A DNA stretch of 64,000 nt from an uncultured Elusimicrobiales bacterium (GTDB taxonomy: Bacteria; Elusimicrobiota; Elusimicrobia; Elusimicrobiales; Elusimicrobiaceae), in the NCBI GenBank assembly GCA_934662565.1, contig CAKUKI010000005.1:1-64000 (forward strand), read 5' to 3'. The notes beneath the pieces are model-generated. The model did not search any database and was not told where the DNA came from. It worked only from the letters and a program-made list of their open reading frames with translations. Position 1 is the stretch's first letter; the number at the start of each line of letters is the position of its first letter. Below are positions 16,534 through 24,712 of the stretch, one piece after another. Made by a program: the position numbers and the translations under genes.

Positions 16534-17570
16534 TGGGCTAATTCAAACATTTTTTCTATGGCTTTGCGGGCCGCGGCGGCGGTTTGTTCGTCCACACTTA
16601 CCGTTTGCGTGGGGAGCGGGTCCGCTAGGGCCTGCAAGGTGTTGGCCAAGGTGTTGCGCTTCATATAAGAGCAAACCCCAAAAGGCCAAACAAATTTTTT
16701 ATCCGGATGTTCGGCTTCCATACGGTTTACCAGCCCGAACTCCGTAAGCATACCGTAAACAGGCGCTTGCGTGCGCGCCACATAGGCGGCCATACCTTTG
16801 GTACTGCCTACATAATCGCACAATTCACAAACTTCTATGGGGCATTCCGGGTGAGCCACCACGCTAATACCGGGGTAATCCGCCCGCAATTTTTTAACAT
16901 GTTCCGGGCGGTATTTGTCATGCACGCAGCAAGACCCGCCGGAGGAAATAATTTTTTTGGGGGTGCCGCGGCGTTTTAACTCGGCCTCCAAATTTTGGGC
17001 CATCAGCATATCCGGCACAAAAATTAATTCTTTTCCCGGCAGTTTTTGGGCAATATCAAACACGTTGCCGGACGTGACACACGCATCACACTGGGCCTTT
17101 ACGTCGGCCGAGCTATTAATATAGCAAAGCACCGGCACCCCGGGATGTTTGGCTTTCAGGCGCATTAAATCCGCCCCGGTCATGGAGTCCGCCAGTGTGC
17201 AACCGGCGCGTCCGGCGGGAATAAAAACCTGTTTTTGCGGGTTAATAATTTTGGCTGTTTCCGCCATGAACCACACACCGGCAAAAATAATTACGTCGGC
17301 AGAAACTTCGCGCGCTTTGAGGCTTAATTCGTAGGAATCCCCGCGGAAATCCGCCACGCCGTACACCAAATCCGGCCCAGTATAAGAATGAGCCAAAATA
17401 ACGGCATTTTTTTCTTTTTTCAAACGGTTGATTTCCAGCGTAAGCGGGGCGGCCGCCTGACAATCGGCCAGCGTCCAGCGGGCGGCTTTGGTTTTAGATA
17501 CAGAACCAAGAAGCCCATATAATCTATGGGCTTCTTGTGTAATTTGTTCCTGTGTAAAGGTGTGCGGCAT
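16530..17570 (-). CDS. nadA: Quinolinate synthase
   Basis: 346 residues. It condenses iminoaspartate with dihydroxyacetone phosphate to quinolinate using an oxygen-sensitive 4Fe-4S cluster. The three conserved ligand cysteines lie in CYINSSADVKA, GGSCCVHDKY and HPECPIEVCELCD. AHSYTGPDLVYGVADFRGDS and FAGVWFMAETAKI are family signatures. No nadB or aspartate dehydrogenase gene is in the window, so the source of iminoaspartate lies elsewhere. Coupled to nadC; a lipoprotein gene ends two bases upstream of its start. Confidence 0.96.
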   Translation of the reverse strand: MPHTFTQEQITQEAHRLYGLLGSVSKTKAARWTLADCQAAAPLTLEINRLKKEKNAVILAHSYTGPDLVYGVADFRGDSYELSLKAREVSADVIIFAGVWFMAETAKIINPQKQVFIPAGRAGCTLADSMTGADLMRLKAKHPGVPVLCYINSSADVKAQCDACVTSGNVFDIAQKLPGKELIFVPDMLMAQNLEAELKRRGTPKKIISSGGSCCVHDKYRPEHVKKLRADYPGISVVAHPECPIEVCELCDYVGSTKGMAAYVARTQAPVYGMLTEFGLVNRMEAEHPDKKFVWPFGVCSYMKRNTLANTLQALADPLPTQTVSVDEQTAAAARKAIEKMFELAQ

Positions 17571-17572
17571 AA

Positions 17573-17953
17573 TTATTTGGCCTGTTCGCCCACCGGAGAG
17601 GGCGGTACCGGCTCGGAATCACCCGCTTGAACTTCCGTCTTGTTGACGGTAGTAATAGTTTTGCCGTCTTGGCTTACCACGGTGCGGCTGGTTTTGGTAG
17701 CCGTTTTTTTAGCGGGCTTTTTGGTGCCTTTTACACTTTGCAGGTAAGAAGAAGACGAAATTTGTTCTTCATACGGCGGCACGACATCATAATCGCCATC
17801 CGGCGCCTGCATATTGTCAAATTCTTGGTCAATAATTTGATATTTGGCGGCATCTTTGCGCAAAGAAACATCAGCGCCGTCCTGTTTTTTGCTGGCAGAC
17901 GAGCACCCCGCCACCACTAAAACAGCGGCCACAAACAACAAAAGTTTTTTCAT
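17573..17953 (-). CDS. Small lipoprotein of unknown function
   Basis: 126 residues. The signal peptide ends in the lipobox VAGC (Cys at 17), so it should be lipid-anchored. The rest is Ser/Lys/Thr-rich, contains a KKPAKKTATKTS basic stretch and ends acidic and Pro-rich. AGGAG precedes the ATG. It is the first gene of the nadA-nadC-aminotransferase unit, with only two bases to nadA, an unexpected partner for NAD synthesis. No known domain. Confidence 0.75.
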   Translation of the reverse strand: MKKLLLFVAAVLVVAGCSSASKKQDGADVSLRKDAAKYQIIDQEFDNMQAPDGDYDVVPPYEEQISSSSYLQSVKGTKKPAKKTATKTSRTVVSQDGKTITTVNKTEVQAGDSEPVPPSPVGEQAK

Positions 17954-18110
17954 AACCCAATCTCCTTTAGAACCTGCTTTATAAAAATCCGTCTTTCTAA
18001 ATTATATATCATATTGGGGCAAATTTGAACAGCTTTTTATAACGGGCACCAACCAGCAAATTTATATTTTAACACAAAACGCAAAAAACAAGGCTAAATA
18101 AACATTTTTT

Positions 18111-18119
18111 TGATAGAAT
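18111..18119 (+). promoter_or_regulatory. Extended -10 promoter of the symporter gene
   Basis: TGATAGAAT, an extended -10, about 40 bases before the ATG at 18158; the RBS AGGAGAG follows. Confidence 0.45.
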
Positions 18120-18157
18120 AAATAAGTTATTGTTTATTTTTATTCATAGGAGAGAAA

Positions 18158-19660
18158 ATGGAAAGCATTACAGGGCTGTTAAACAGTATTACAACATTTT
18201 TTACGGCCCCCTCCGTGCATGGCGCGTATGATATTATGAACGCGTTTAATACGCTGGTTTGGGGCCCGCCGATGGTAATTATTTTGCTGGGCTTGGGTAT
18301 TTATTTTACATTCCGCCTGAACTTTTTGCAAAAATACACATGGAGAGCCATGAAACTATCCGTCAAAAAGGTAGATTCAGAAGGCATGGTCAGCAGTTTC
18401 GGCTCCTTGGCCGTAATGATTGGCGCCACCGTGGGCACTGGCAGTATTATCGGCGTGACGACCGCTATTTCCGAGGGCGGCCCCGGCGCCTTATTTTGGA
18501 TGGTAGTGGCCGGATTTTTTAATTTTGCCATTAAATATTGCGAATGTTTGGTTTCTTTCAAATACCGCGTAAAACTGCCGCATGGGGAATACGTCGGCGG
18601 CCCCATGTACTACTTATCCCGCGTGCTTAAATTAAAGTGGTTGGCCGTTATTTTTGCCGTAGGAACCCTGCTCATGGGGTTAACGGCCGGCAGTGCGTTG
18701 CAATCTAACTCTATTGCAGATGCACTGCGCGAAGGCTATAACCTCAACCCGTGGTATATAGGCATTTTGGTAGCCATAGCCACCGCGGTTGTAATTATCG
18801 GCGGGGTTAGACGCATTGCGGCGTATTCCGAATGGCTGGTACCCATTATGGGCGGCATGTATTTACTTTTGGCCATTGTGGTTATTTGTATGAATTTTGC
18901 CAAAATTCCGGATGCGGTCATACTGGTATTAAAAAGCGCCTTTACCGGCAAGGCCGTAGCAGGCGGTGCGGTGGGCGTGGGCATTTTAGCCCTTTTTAAG
19001 GCCATGATTCCCGCCCTCAGTGCCGGAGTCACCCGCGCGGTACTGGCCACCGAGGCCGGCTTGGGCTCTGCCTCTATGGCGGCGGCCGCCGCTAAAACGC
19101 GCAGTGCCACCCAAATGGCTATTGTTTCGGCCACGTCCGTATTTTGGGCCATTTTTATTTGTATGATGACAGGCACCGTTATTGTACTGGCCGGGGATTG
19201 GGCCAACCCCAATGTTTACGCCGCCAACCTGTGCAACAGCGCGTTTAAGACGGTTCCGTATATCGGCACGCCGATTTTGATTTTTTCCTTGGTGATTTTT
19301 TCGTTCACCACCATTATCGGCTGGGGTTATTATACGGAAAAGGCACTCCAATTCTTAAAAGGCGAAAAATTAATTAAATACTGCCGCATTTTATTTATTA
19401 TTTTGGTAGCCGTAGGCGGCGGGATTGGCACCTCGTTCACGTGGGATTTTACGATTGCCGACTCCTTAATGCGCACGGCGGAGGCCAACAATTCCACGCG
19501 CTTTATGTGGTCTTTGGTTATTTTTACCATGACCATGATGACCGTACCCAACATTTGGGCGTTGTGGTGTTTGCGTAAAGTAATTATCAAAAACACCACC
19601 AAACACATTAAAATTATCGTGGGCAAAGTTCCCCAACCCGCCGATTATAACCCCCGTTAA
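18158..19660 (+). CDS. Alanine/glycine:cation symporter (AGCS family)
   Basis: A 500-residue inner-membrane transporter of PF01235, with about 11 membrane helices. Signatures: NTLVWGPPM near the N-terminus, GSLAVMIGATVGTGSIIGVTTAI, GPGALFWMVVAGFF, the extracellular GGPMYYLS and GWGYYTEKALQFL. It should import alanine or glycine with Na+. The single-gene unit starts with RBS AGGAGAG and ends at a terminator. No glycine riboswitch is visible in the 200-base upstream gap. Confidence 0.94.
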   Translation: MESITGLLNSITTFFTAPSVHGAYDIMNAFNTLVWGPPMVIILLGLGIYFTFRLNFLQKYTWRAMKLSVKKVDSEGMVSSFGSLAVMIGATVGTGSIIGVTTAISEGGPGALFWMVVAGFFNFAIKYCECLVSFKYRVKLPHGEYVGGPMYYLSRVLKLKWLAVIFAVGTLLMGLTAGSALQSNSIADALREGYNLNPWYIGILVAIATAVVIIGGVRRIAAYSEWLVPIMGGMYLLLAIVVICMNFAKIPDAVILVLKSAFTGKAVAGGAVGVGILALFKAMIPALSAGVTRAVLATEAGLGSASMAAAAAKTRSATQMAIVSATSVFWAIFICMMTGTVIVLAGDWANPNVYAANLCNSAFKTVPYIGTPILIFSLVIFSFTTIIGWGYYTEKALQFLKGEKLIKYCRILFIILVAVGGGIGTSFTWDFTIADSLMRTAEANNSTRFMWSLVIFTMTMMTVPNIWALWCLRKVIIKNTTKHIKIIVGKVPQPADYNPR

Positions 19661-19742
19661 AAAAGGGGCCCCGCTGGGGGCTCCTTTTTATTCTTCCCCC
19701 AAAGATGAAAAACCCCGCCCAAAAAGGCGGGGTCTGTTTTTA
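19658..19742. terminator. Two convergent terminators
   Basis: GGGGCCCC/GGGGGCTCC followed by TTTTTA ends the symporter gene (+). CCCCGCC/GGCGGGG at about 19712-19731, with a T run on the minus strand, ends the mechanosensitive channel gene (-). Confidence 0.8.
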
Positions 19743-19749
19743 TGTTTAT

Positions 19750-21009
19750 TTATTTGGATATTTGCCGCATCCCTTGCACGATACTGCGCCCGCTGGGGGC
19801 CTGATACGCGCTTAAACCAAATTCCGGCAATACGGAAAACAAATGGTCAAAAATATCACTTTGCAATGCTTCGTAATCCGTCCATACGGTGGTATTCAAA
19901 AAGCAATACACCTCTAGCGGCAAGCCCTGCACCTCTTGCTTGAGTTGGCGCACCATGAGGGTAAAATCCGCGTTGCCGCTCATCACATACGGGCGGGAGG
20001 CCAAATACAGCTCCGCATAGTGGCGAAACGTGCCCAAATTGGTTAAATGCCGCCCGTTTAAGATGTTTTCCTTTACGTTGTGGGCCGCGTTAAACGCCTT
20101 GATTTCTTCTTCTTTTCCGGTTAAATAATCTTTCAACAGGCTGATTTTTTTCAAGCGTTCCAACGTGGGTGCATCTAAAAATTTAACGGTGTCCACGTCC
20201 AACAAAATACTGCGCTGAATCCGCCGCGCTTTGGCCGCATACATACCGTTCCAGTTTTTGAACGGCTTGGAAATCAAATCGTAAGTTGGCACGCTTACAA
20301 TGGTCATATCAAAGTTTTGCACGCGCACACTGGTTAAGGAAATATCTATAATGTTTCCGTCGGCGCCGGCCGAATCCACGGTAATCCAATCCCCAATTTT
20401 AATCAGCTTATTGGTGGTTAATTGAATGCTGGCGGCAAAGCCTAAAATAGGGTCCTTGAAAATTAACGAAAACACCGCCGCCAAGGCCGATAAACCGGTG
20501 ATAATATACATGGGTTTGCGCCCAAGCACCAACGAAAGAACAAATAACCCCGCCAGTAAAAACAATACTATTTTAATAGCCTGTATCAACCCTTTTAACG
20601 GGATATTAGGGTTGCGCCCGTACAAGTGGTTTACACCGTCTAGCGCGGTATTAATACACCACGCAAACGCACACACCACAAATACGCCGGTCAGCTTAGT
20701 CATTACCGCTTCCAACCAAGGCAGTTTATCCGTAATAAACACCGGGTGCAGGTTGATTGCAACCATGGCCGCCAACACCACGCCGAAGGCCGTAAAAAAT
20801 TTATGTTCCGCCAGCGCACTGGCCCATTTTTGGGAAACCACCTTGCTCAAAAGCCGCTGCGGGTATTTATTAAAAAACCAGCTGGCCACCCGCGCCACCG
20901 CATATAAAATACCCACAAACAACAGGGCAGACAGTATCTGCGCTATGGTTAAATTCCAATTATCTGGGATAATGGGCAGTTTTTCTATATAAGCAAAAAT
21001 AACATCCAT
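19750..21009 (-). CDS. MscS-family mechanosensitive channel (YbdG-like)
   Basis: 419 residues from the ATG at 21009; AAGGAG abuts the earlier ATG at 21021, so the later start has the usable spacing. Four to five N-terminal membrane helices lead to the MscS pore and beta domain: GLSALAAVFSLIFKDPILGFAASIQL, IGDWITVDSAGADGNIIDI and VSVPTYDLISKPFKNW. A long C-terminal cytoplasmic part including RRIQRSILLDVDTVKFL is typical of the YbdG/YnaI branch. It would release solutes on hypo-osmotic shock. Divergent from the lipoprotein gene at 21051. Confidence 0.9.
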   Translation of the reverse strand: MDVIFAYIEKLPIIPDNWNLTIAQILSALLFVGILYAVARVASWFFNKYPQRLLSKVVSQKWASALAEHKFFTAFGVVLAAMVAINLHPVFITDKLPWLEAVMTKLTGVFVVCAFAWCINTALDGVNHLYGRNPNIPLKGLIQAIKIVLFLLAGLFVLSLVLGRKPMYIITGLSALAAVFSLIFKDPILGFAASIQLTTNKLIKIGDWITVDSAGADGNIIDISLTSVRVQNFDMTIVSVPTYDLISKPFKNWNGMYAAKARRIQRSILLDVDTVKFLDAPTLERLKKISLLKDYLTGKEEEIKAFNAAHNVKENILNGRHLTNLGTFRHYAELYLASRPYVMSGNADFTLMVRQLKQEVQGLPLEVYCFLNTTVWTDYEALQSDIFDHLFSVLPEFGLSAYQAPSGRSIVQGMRQISK

Positions 21010-21050
21010 AAAAAAACGCATCTCCTTAAAAAGTTATTATAATTAAGTGT

Positions 21051-21917
21051 ATGAAAAAACTTTACGTCTGTGCAACTTGCCTGTTATTTTTAAGCGCGTG
21101 TTATACACCGCTGAACAATTCCGGCGTGGCCACCACCCAAAAATGGTTGGAAATTGCCGCCACCCGCACCGATTTTGACGGTAAACAGTATGACTCCTGC
21201 TACCAATTTGACCTGCGCTTTTGGCCGCAAGAAGCCGCCCAAGACCTAGATTTACAGGAAAGTTGTATTTCCGCCTGCTGCTGGCGTAATGAAAAACCGT
21301 CCGTCACGTTGGATTTTAATAAAAATTTCAAACAGAATTTGGCCCGCTACGGCAAAGCCTATTATTACGAGCCGGGGCAAATTACATTGTCCGTCACGCA
21401 TAGCCGTTTGGTAAACACCACGCGCGTGGCGATAGCACCCCGAGGGAGCATTACCCACAACGGACTGGTAAAATTAAAATATAAATTGGTGGAAGACCCC
21501 GCCCGCCAAGCCCAATTAAAAAAGCAGGAAGAACAGGCCGCGGCCGAACGCGCGGCACAAGCCCGCTTAAAAGCGGAGCAAGCGGCGCAAAATGCCCGCC
21601 AAACGGCACAAGCGCGGCGGGCCAAAAAATTGCTTATCCAACAGGCGGGCGCGGCAATTGACGGCTATTTGTATCAAGTAAATAAAGGCTACAAACAAAA
21701 AGGGTGGATTTTTTTAATCAGTGACCGCCTTTTTACCCCCGTTCAAACCGGAACCGACCAATGGAAAATCACTTGCCATACGCGGGTTCAAAAAGGGAAA
21801 ACCGCAGAGCGCCTCACCAAAGCCACCCTTACTTGCGGCACATGGGCCGTCAATACGGCAACCGCCACGGTAAAACCGCTGAACAAAAAAGCGCGCCTCA
21901 TCAACAGTGCGCGCTAG
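21051..21917 (+). CDS. Lipoprotein with an Ala-rich coiled coil, function unknown
   Basis: 288 residues. The lipobox LSAC places the lipidated Cys at 17. A compact Cys-containing N-terminal domain (CISACCWRN) is followed by an Ala/Gln/Glu-rich helix at about 155-195 (KKQEEQAAAERAAQARLKAE...), likely coiled coil, and a C-terminal domain with two Cys. It is divergent from the MscS gene with 41 bases between starts, so the two probably share a promoter region. No family recognised. Confidence 0.7.
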   Translation: MKKLYVCATCLLFLSACYTPLNNSGVATTQKWLEIAATRTDFDGKQYDSCYQFDLRFWPQEAAQDLDLQESCISACCWRNEKPSVTLDFNKNFKQNLARYGKAYYYEPGQITLSVTHSRLVNTTRVAIAPRGSITHNGLVKLKYKLVEDPARQAQLKKQEEQAAAERAAQARLKAEQAAQNARQTAQARRAKKLLIQQAGAAIDGYLYQVNKGYKQKGWIFLISDRLFTPVQTGTDQWKITCHTRVQKGKTAERLTKATLTCGTWAVNTATATVKPLNKKARLINSAR

Positions 21918-21935
21918 TTTGGGCGCGGGTGGGCA

Positions 21936-22418
21936 TTACTGAATCAAAACGCGCACCCAACCACCACCGCTGGGGCTTGCGTCCCCCCACTGTTGGCAAA
22001 ACTCCACGCCTTTTGGGTTGTCTGTTTGGGCGGCACAATATAGCGTATTAGGCAAGTAGGGCGAAACCGCCGAACGAACAATAATAATATAATTAAAAGG
22101 CCCATTGGTACGGTCCAATTCAAATTTACCGTCCGAAGATAAAAACTCGTAATTGCAATAAAAATATTTCGGGCAGTTCGTCAAACCAATATCTAGCACC
22201 TCGGGCGTGGCCGGGAAACGCCCATGCGCCATATAATAACGGTCCACCGCATCACGGACGGAACGGCTGAACGCCAACGCCGCCCCCACGCGGCTGAGTT
22301 CCGTGGCGCGCTGATAATTGGGCAACGCCATGGCGGCTAAAATGCCGATAATCAGTACAACAACCAATAATTCTATCAGCGTAAAGCCACCTAAACGGCT
22401 CAAATTTGCGTTTTTCAT
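21936..22418 (-). CDS. Type IV pilin-like protein (orphan 3)
   Basis: 160 residues from the ATG at 22418 (GAGG seven bases upstream). The longer frame to 22484 runs into the same palindrome seen before pilin 2 and would give it the same false N-terminus. The leader MKNANLSRLGG precedes FTLIELLVVVLIIGILAAMALP. The C-terminal region has four Cys and a Trp/Gly-rich end (WGDASPSGGGWVRVLIQ). It stands alone, downstream of the structured repeat element at 22.7-23.0 kb. Confidence 0.9.
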   Translation of the reverse strand: MKNANLSRLGGFTLIELLVVVLIIGILAAMALPNYQRATELSRVGAALAFSRSVRDAVDRYYMAHGRFPATPEVLDIGLTNCPKYFYCNYEFLSSDGKFELDRTNGPFNYIIIVRSAVSPYLPNTLYCAAQTDNPKGVEFCQQWGDASPSGGGWVRVLIQ

Positions 22419-22433
22419 GTAAAACCTCATTTT

Positions 22434-22520
22434 TTGATAAATTTTGCTATAAACAAAATTTATCAAAAAAAAAAAACAAAACAACCCCTATGGAATAAGG
22501 GCAGGCTATTTGTTTATTTT
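22434..22520 (-). promoter_or_regulatory. Palindrome plus T-tract upstream of pilin 3
   Basis: Inverted repeat TTGATAAATTTTG ... CAAAATTTATCAA (22434-22466) with a 7-nt centre, next to an A12 run and a segment matching 13232-13330. The copy differs in the palindrome centre and a few outside bases, so the arms are what is kept. Shared control of pilins 2 and 3 is inferred. Confidence 0.6.
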
Positions 22521-22689
22521 TTAAGGATATTTTCCACGCAAAACTTTTCCCGCGGATGTTTATTTTTTATTGGTTTTTGTGTTTTTGCTGATGAGCCAAC
22601 CGATTAACTGGTGGGGTTTTTGTGCTTTTTTGGTGCTTTTTCTGTTTGTTTTTTGTTGTTTTGTTGTTTGTCGTTAAATGCCCCCTTTA
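22521..22689. other. Gene-free AT-rich stretch
   Basis: No credible gene. The plus strand is T-rich with short direct repeats (TTGTTGTTTTG-type). It separates the pilin 3 promoter from the structured element. Confidence 0.5.
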
Positions 22690-22992
22690 GAACCTGTTTA
22701 TAAAACCTATTTTGAACGGAATATAAAGGCGTTTTATTTGTCCGACCGTAGGGAGTTGTAAAACGCCCGTATCAAAATAGGTTTTATAGGTTCCTAGTGG
22801 GCTAGCCTTTTTGCCTTCTTTTTCTGCAATGAGAAAAAGAAGGGCAGGTTTGGGGCGCAACCCCAAGAACTGCCACATAAGCCCAAAGGGGGCGCAAAAG
22901 GGCTTAAATTTGGAAAATGGTTTGCCCGTTAAATGCGAACGGGGAACAAAATGTTATTTTGTTCCCCGCGCATTAAAAACCTAGCTTACCAA
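22690..22992. ncRNA. Dispersed structured element, copy A
   Basis: A non-coding stretch of about 300 bp with three strong hairpins. Hairpin 1: outer arms 22700-22715 and 22772-22787 (16 bp), inner arms 22727-22736 and 22759-22767, and a loop of about 22 nt containing GTCCGACCGTAGGGAGTTG. Hairpin 2: 12-bp stem 22814-22825 with 22832-22843. Hairpin 3: GGGGAACAAAAT, GTT, ATTTTGTTCCCC (22941-22967). The tail contains CTTACCAACAG. A second copy lies at 62390-62660 with compensating stem changes. It sits beyond the trxB stop. Strand and role are unknown. Confidence 0.7.
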
Positions 22993-23004
22993 CAGCCGTT
23001 ATCT

Positions 23005-23931
23005 TTACCGGTGTAGGTTTACGAAGGCCGCCGCCTCTATCCCCGCCTTCGCCCCACTCCCCGCCGCAATTACCGCCTGACGGTAGTACTTATCCGCACA
23101 ATCTCCGGCGGCAAATACGCCTTCTAACGTGGTATGCGTGCGTTCATCCGCCAGCACGAGGCCGTTATCGGCCAACCCCACCAGCGAATTTTTCAAAAAG
23201 TCTGTTTGCGGAACCGCACCCACCGCCACAAATACCCCTTGGCAAGCCAGTTCGCTCGTTTCGTTGGTTTTTACATTTTTAATGCGCACGCCGGAAACGG
23301 CTTCGTCCCCTAACAATTCTTCCACCACGCTATTTAACACGAGGGAAATTTTAGAATTTTCGCGCACTTTGTTTACGGTCACTTGGTCCGCGCGGAACGC
23401 ATCCCGACGGTGAATTAAATATACTTTCGTGCAAAATTGGGCCAAAAATAAGGCATCTTCAAACGCGGTATTGCCGCCGCCTACAATGCAAACCTCTTTG
23501 CCGCGCATAAAAAAGCCGTCGCACGTGGCGCAAGCGGAAAGCCCATGCCCTTTGAATTTTTCCTCATTAGGAACCCCTAACCAGCGGGCACGCGCGCCCG
23601 TGGCAATAATTACGGACGAAGCCTCATATTCTTCTCCCCCCGCCATTACTACCGTATACGGGGTTTTACTGCCTTTTAATTGGGCCACTTCGTCCGAAAG
23701 AATTTCCACCCCCAAGCGTTTGCATTGTTTATGCATCCGCTCCATTAAATCAAAACCGCCCACGGGGTCAATAAATCCGGCATAGTTTTCAATCTCACTG
23801 GTTTGCAACAGTTGGCCACCGGGCATAGCGCCGCCGGCAATTACCGTTTGCAACCCCGCACGCACCGCATAAATAGCGGCGGAACACCCCGCCGGCCCTG
23901 CGCCAATAATTAATAAATCGGTCTTTTTCAT
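23005..23931 (-). CDS. trxB: Thioredoxin reductase
   Basis: 308 residues. It passes electrons from NADPH through FAD to thioredoxin. FAD motif IIGAGPAGCSAA (8-19), redox-active CATC at 134-137 followed by DGF, NADPH motif VGGGNTAFEDA, and FAD-closing VFAAGDCADKYYRQA near the C-terminus. The length is typical. The start overlaps the maf stop by 4 bases. It is the last gene of the MFS-DUF4321-maf-trxB unit. No thioredoxin gene is next to it. Confidence 0.95.
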   Translation of the reverse strand: MKKTDLLIIGAGPAGCSAAIYAVRAGLQTVIAGGAMPGGQLLQTSEIENYAGFIDPVGGFDLMERMHKQCKRLGVEILSDEVAQLKGSKTPYTVVMAGGEEYEASSVIIATGARARWLGVPNEEKFKGHGLSACATCDGFFMRGKEVCIVGGGNTAFEDALFLAQFCTKVYLIHRRDAFRADQVTVNKVRENSKISLVLNSVVEELLGDEAVSGVRIKNVKTNETSELACQGVFVAVGAVPQTDFLKNSLVGLADNGLVLADERTHTTLEGVFAAGDCADKYYRQAVIAAGSGAKAGIEAAAFVNLHR

Positions 23932-24482
23932 TTAGATTCAAACTCCTTATATAAATTTTGGAAAAACTCCACAGGAAACCCCACCACATTCGTGCGGCTG
24001 CCCACTATTTTTTCTATAAAACAGTCGTCTTTGTCTTGCACGGCATACGCGCCGGCTTTATCCAAATGTTTGCCGGCCATTTTTTTAAGTTCTTCGTCCG
24101 GCAAGTTGCGCGCCTTGCATTTGGAAACATCCACGCCGTACATCATTTTTTTGGATTCCAAATTCAAAATGCACACACCGGTATAGACGGATTGCCACGC
24201 ACCGTTTAACATACGCAAAATGCGCAGCGCGTCTTTTTCGTCTTTCGGTTTGCCAATCACTTTACCCTTGCAATAAACCAGCGTATCCGCGCCGATAACC
24301 GTGGCGGCGGGGTATTTTTTGGCTACGTCAAACGCTTTTTTGACGGCCAAATCCCGCACCTTAAAACCGGGGCGTTTGTAAGAGGTCTTTTCGGGTGCTT
24401 GGGACGGGATAATTTCAAACGAAAACCCCAAACTTTTTAATAAATCTATGCGTCTGGGCGATTTGGAGGCCAAAATCAACAT
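23928..24482 (-). CDS. maf: Maf-like nucleotide pyrophosphatase
   Basis: 184 residues of the Maf/HAM1 superfamily, house-cleaning enzymes that hydrolyse non-canonical or methylated NTPs and may affect septation. LILASKSPRRIDLLKSLG at the N-terminus contains the SxRR loop. IGADTLVYCKGKVIGKP and YAVQDKDDCFIEKIVGSRTNVVGFP complete the active site. Just one base separates it from the DUF4321 gene, an arrangement also known in clostridia. Confidence 0.94.
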   Translation of the reverse strand: MLILASKSPRRIDLLKSLGFSFEIIPSQAPEKTSYKRPGFKVRDLAVKKAFDVAKKYPAATVIGADTLVYCKGKVIGKPKDEKDALRILRMLNGAWQSVYTGVCILNLESKKMMYGVDVSKCKARNLPDEELKKMAGKHLDKAGAYAVQDKDDCFIEKIVGSRTNVVGFPVEFFQNLYKEFESK

Positions 24483-24483
24483 G

Positions 24484-24702
24484 TTATTTCTTCACAAATT
24501 TAGCAACAATCAAATAACCCAGCACCAACCCAATGACTCCGCAAATAGTCACCCGCAACGCCAACGGGTGAATGCCCAACATATAAGTACGGGTCAGCGC
24601 GTTGGCCATTTCCACAGGCAGGAAAGAGGCTAATTTTTCCAGCCCCAAGCCCAACACTCCGCCCAATACCAACGTCAATACAGCAAAAATAATTCCTCTC
24701 AT
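24484..24702 (-). CDS. Small DUF4321-type membrane protein
   Basis: 72 residues with two membrane helices (MRGIIFAVLTLVLGGVLGLGL and the C-terminal VTICGVIGLVLGYLIVAKF) and a short loop between them. Size, layout and position directly before maf match the DUF4321 family. The function of that family is unknown. A near-identical stretch in another frame (24500-24709) is only a shadow. It sits 10 bases after the MFS gene. Confidence 0.75.
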   Translation of the reverse strand: MRGIIFAVLTLVLGGVLGLGLEKLASFLPVEMANALTRTYMLGIHPLALRVTICGVIGLVLGYLIVAKFVKK

Positions 24703-24712
24703 ACAGCACTCC

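Noticed and set aside
17954..18157. Possible glycine/alanine riboswitch before the AGCS symporter
   Set aside because: I looked for paired glycine aptamers; the 200-base gap is AT-rich with no matching core, only a promoter and RBS.
22687..22878. Open frame (minus) in copy A of the structured element, matching a frame in copy B with shared peptide parts such as LQLPTVGQ
   Set aside because: Both frames are open, but the changes between copies are mostly amino-acid changing and fall in paired stem positions on both arms. The start codons and RBS are not conserved and the copy B frame runs on into unrelated sequence. RNA or DNA structure explains the pattern better than a small protein.
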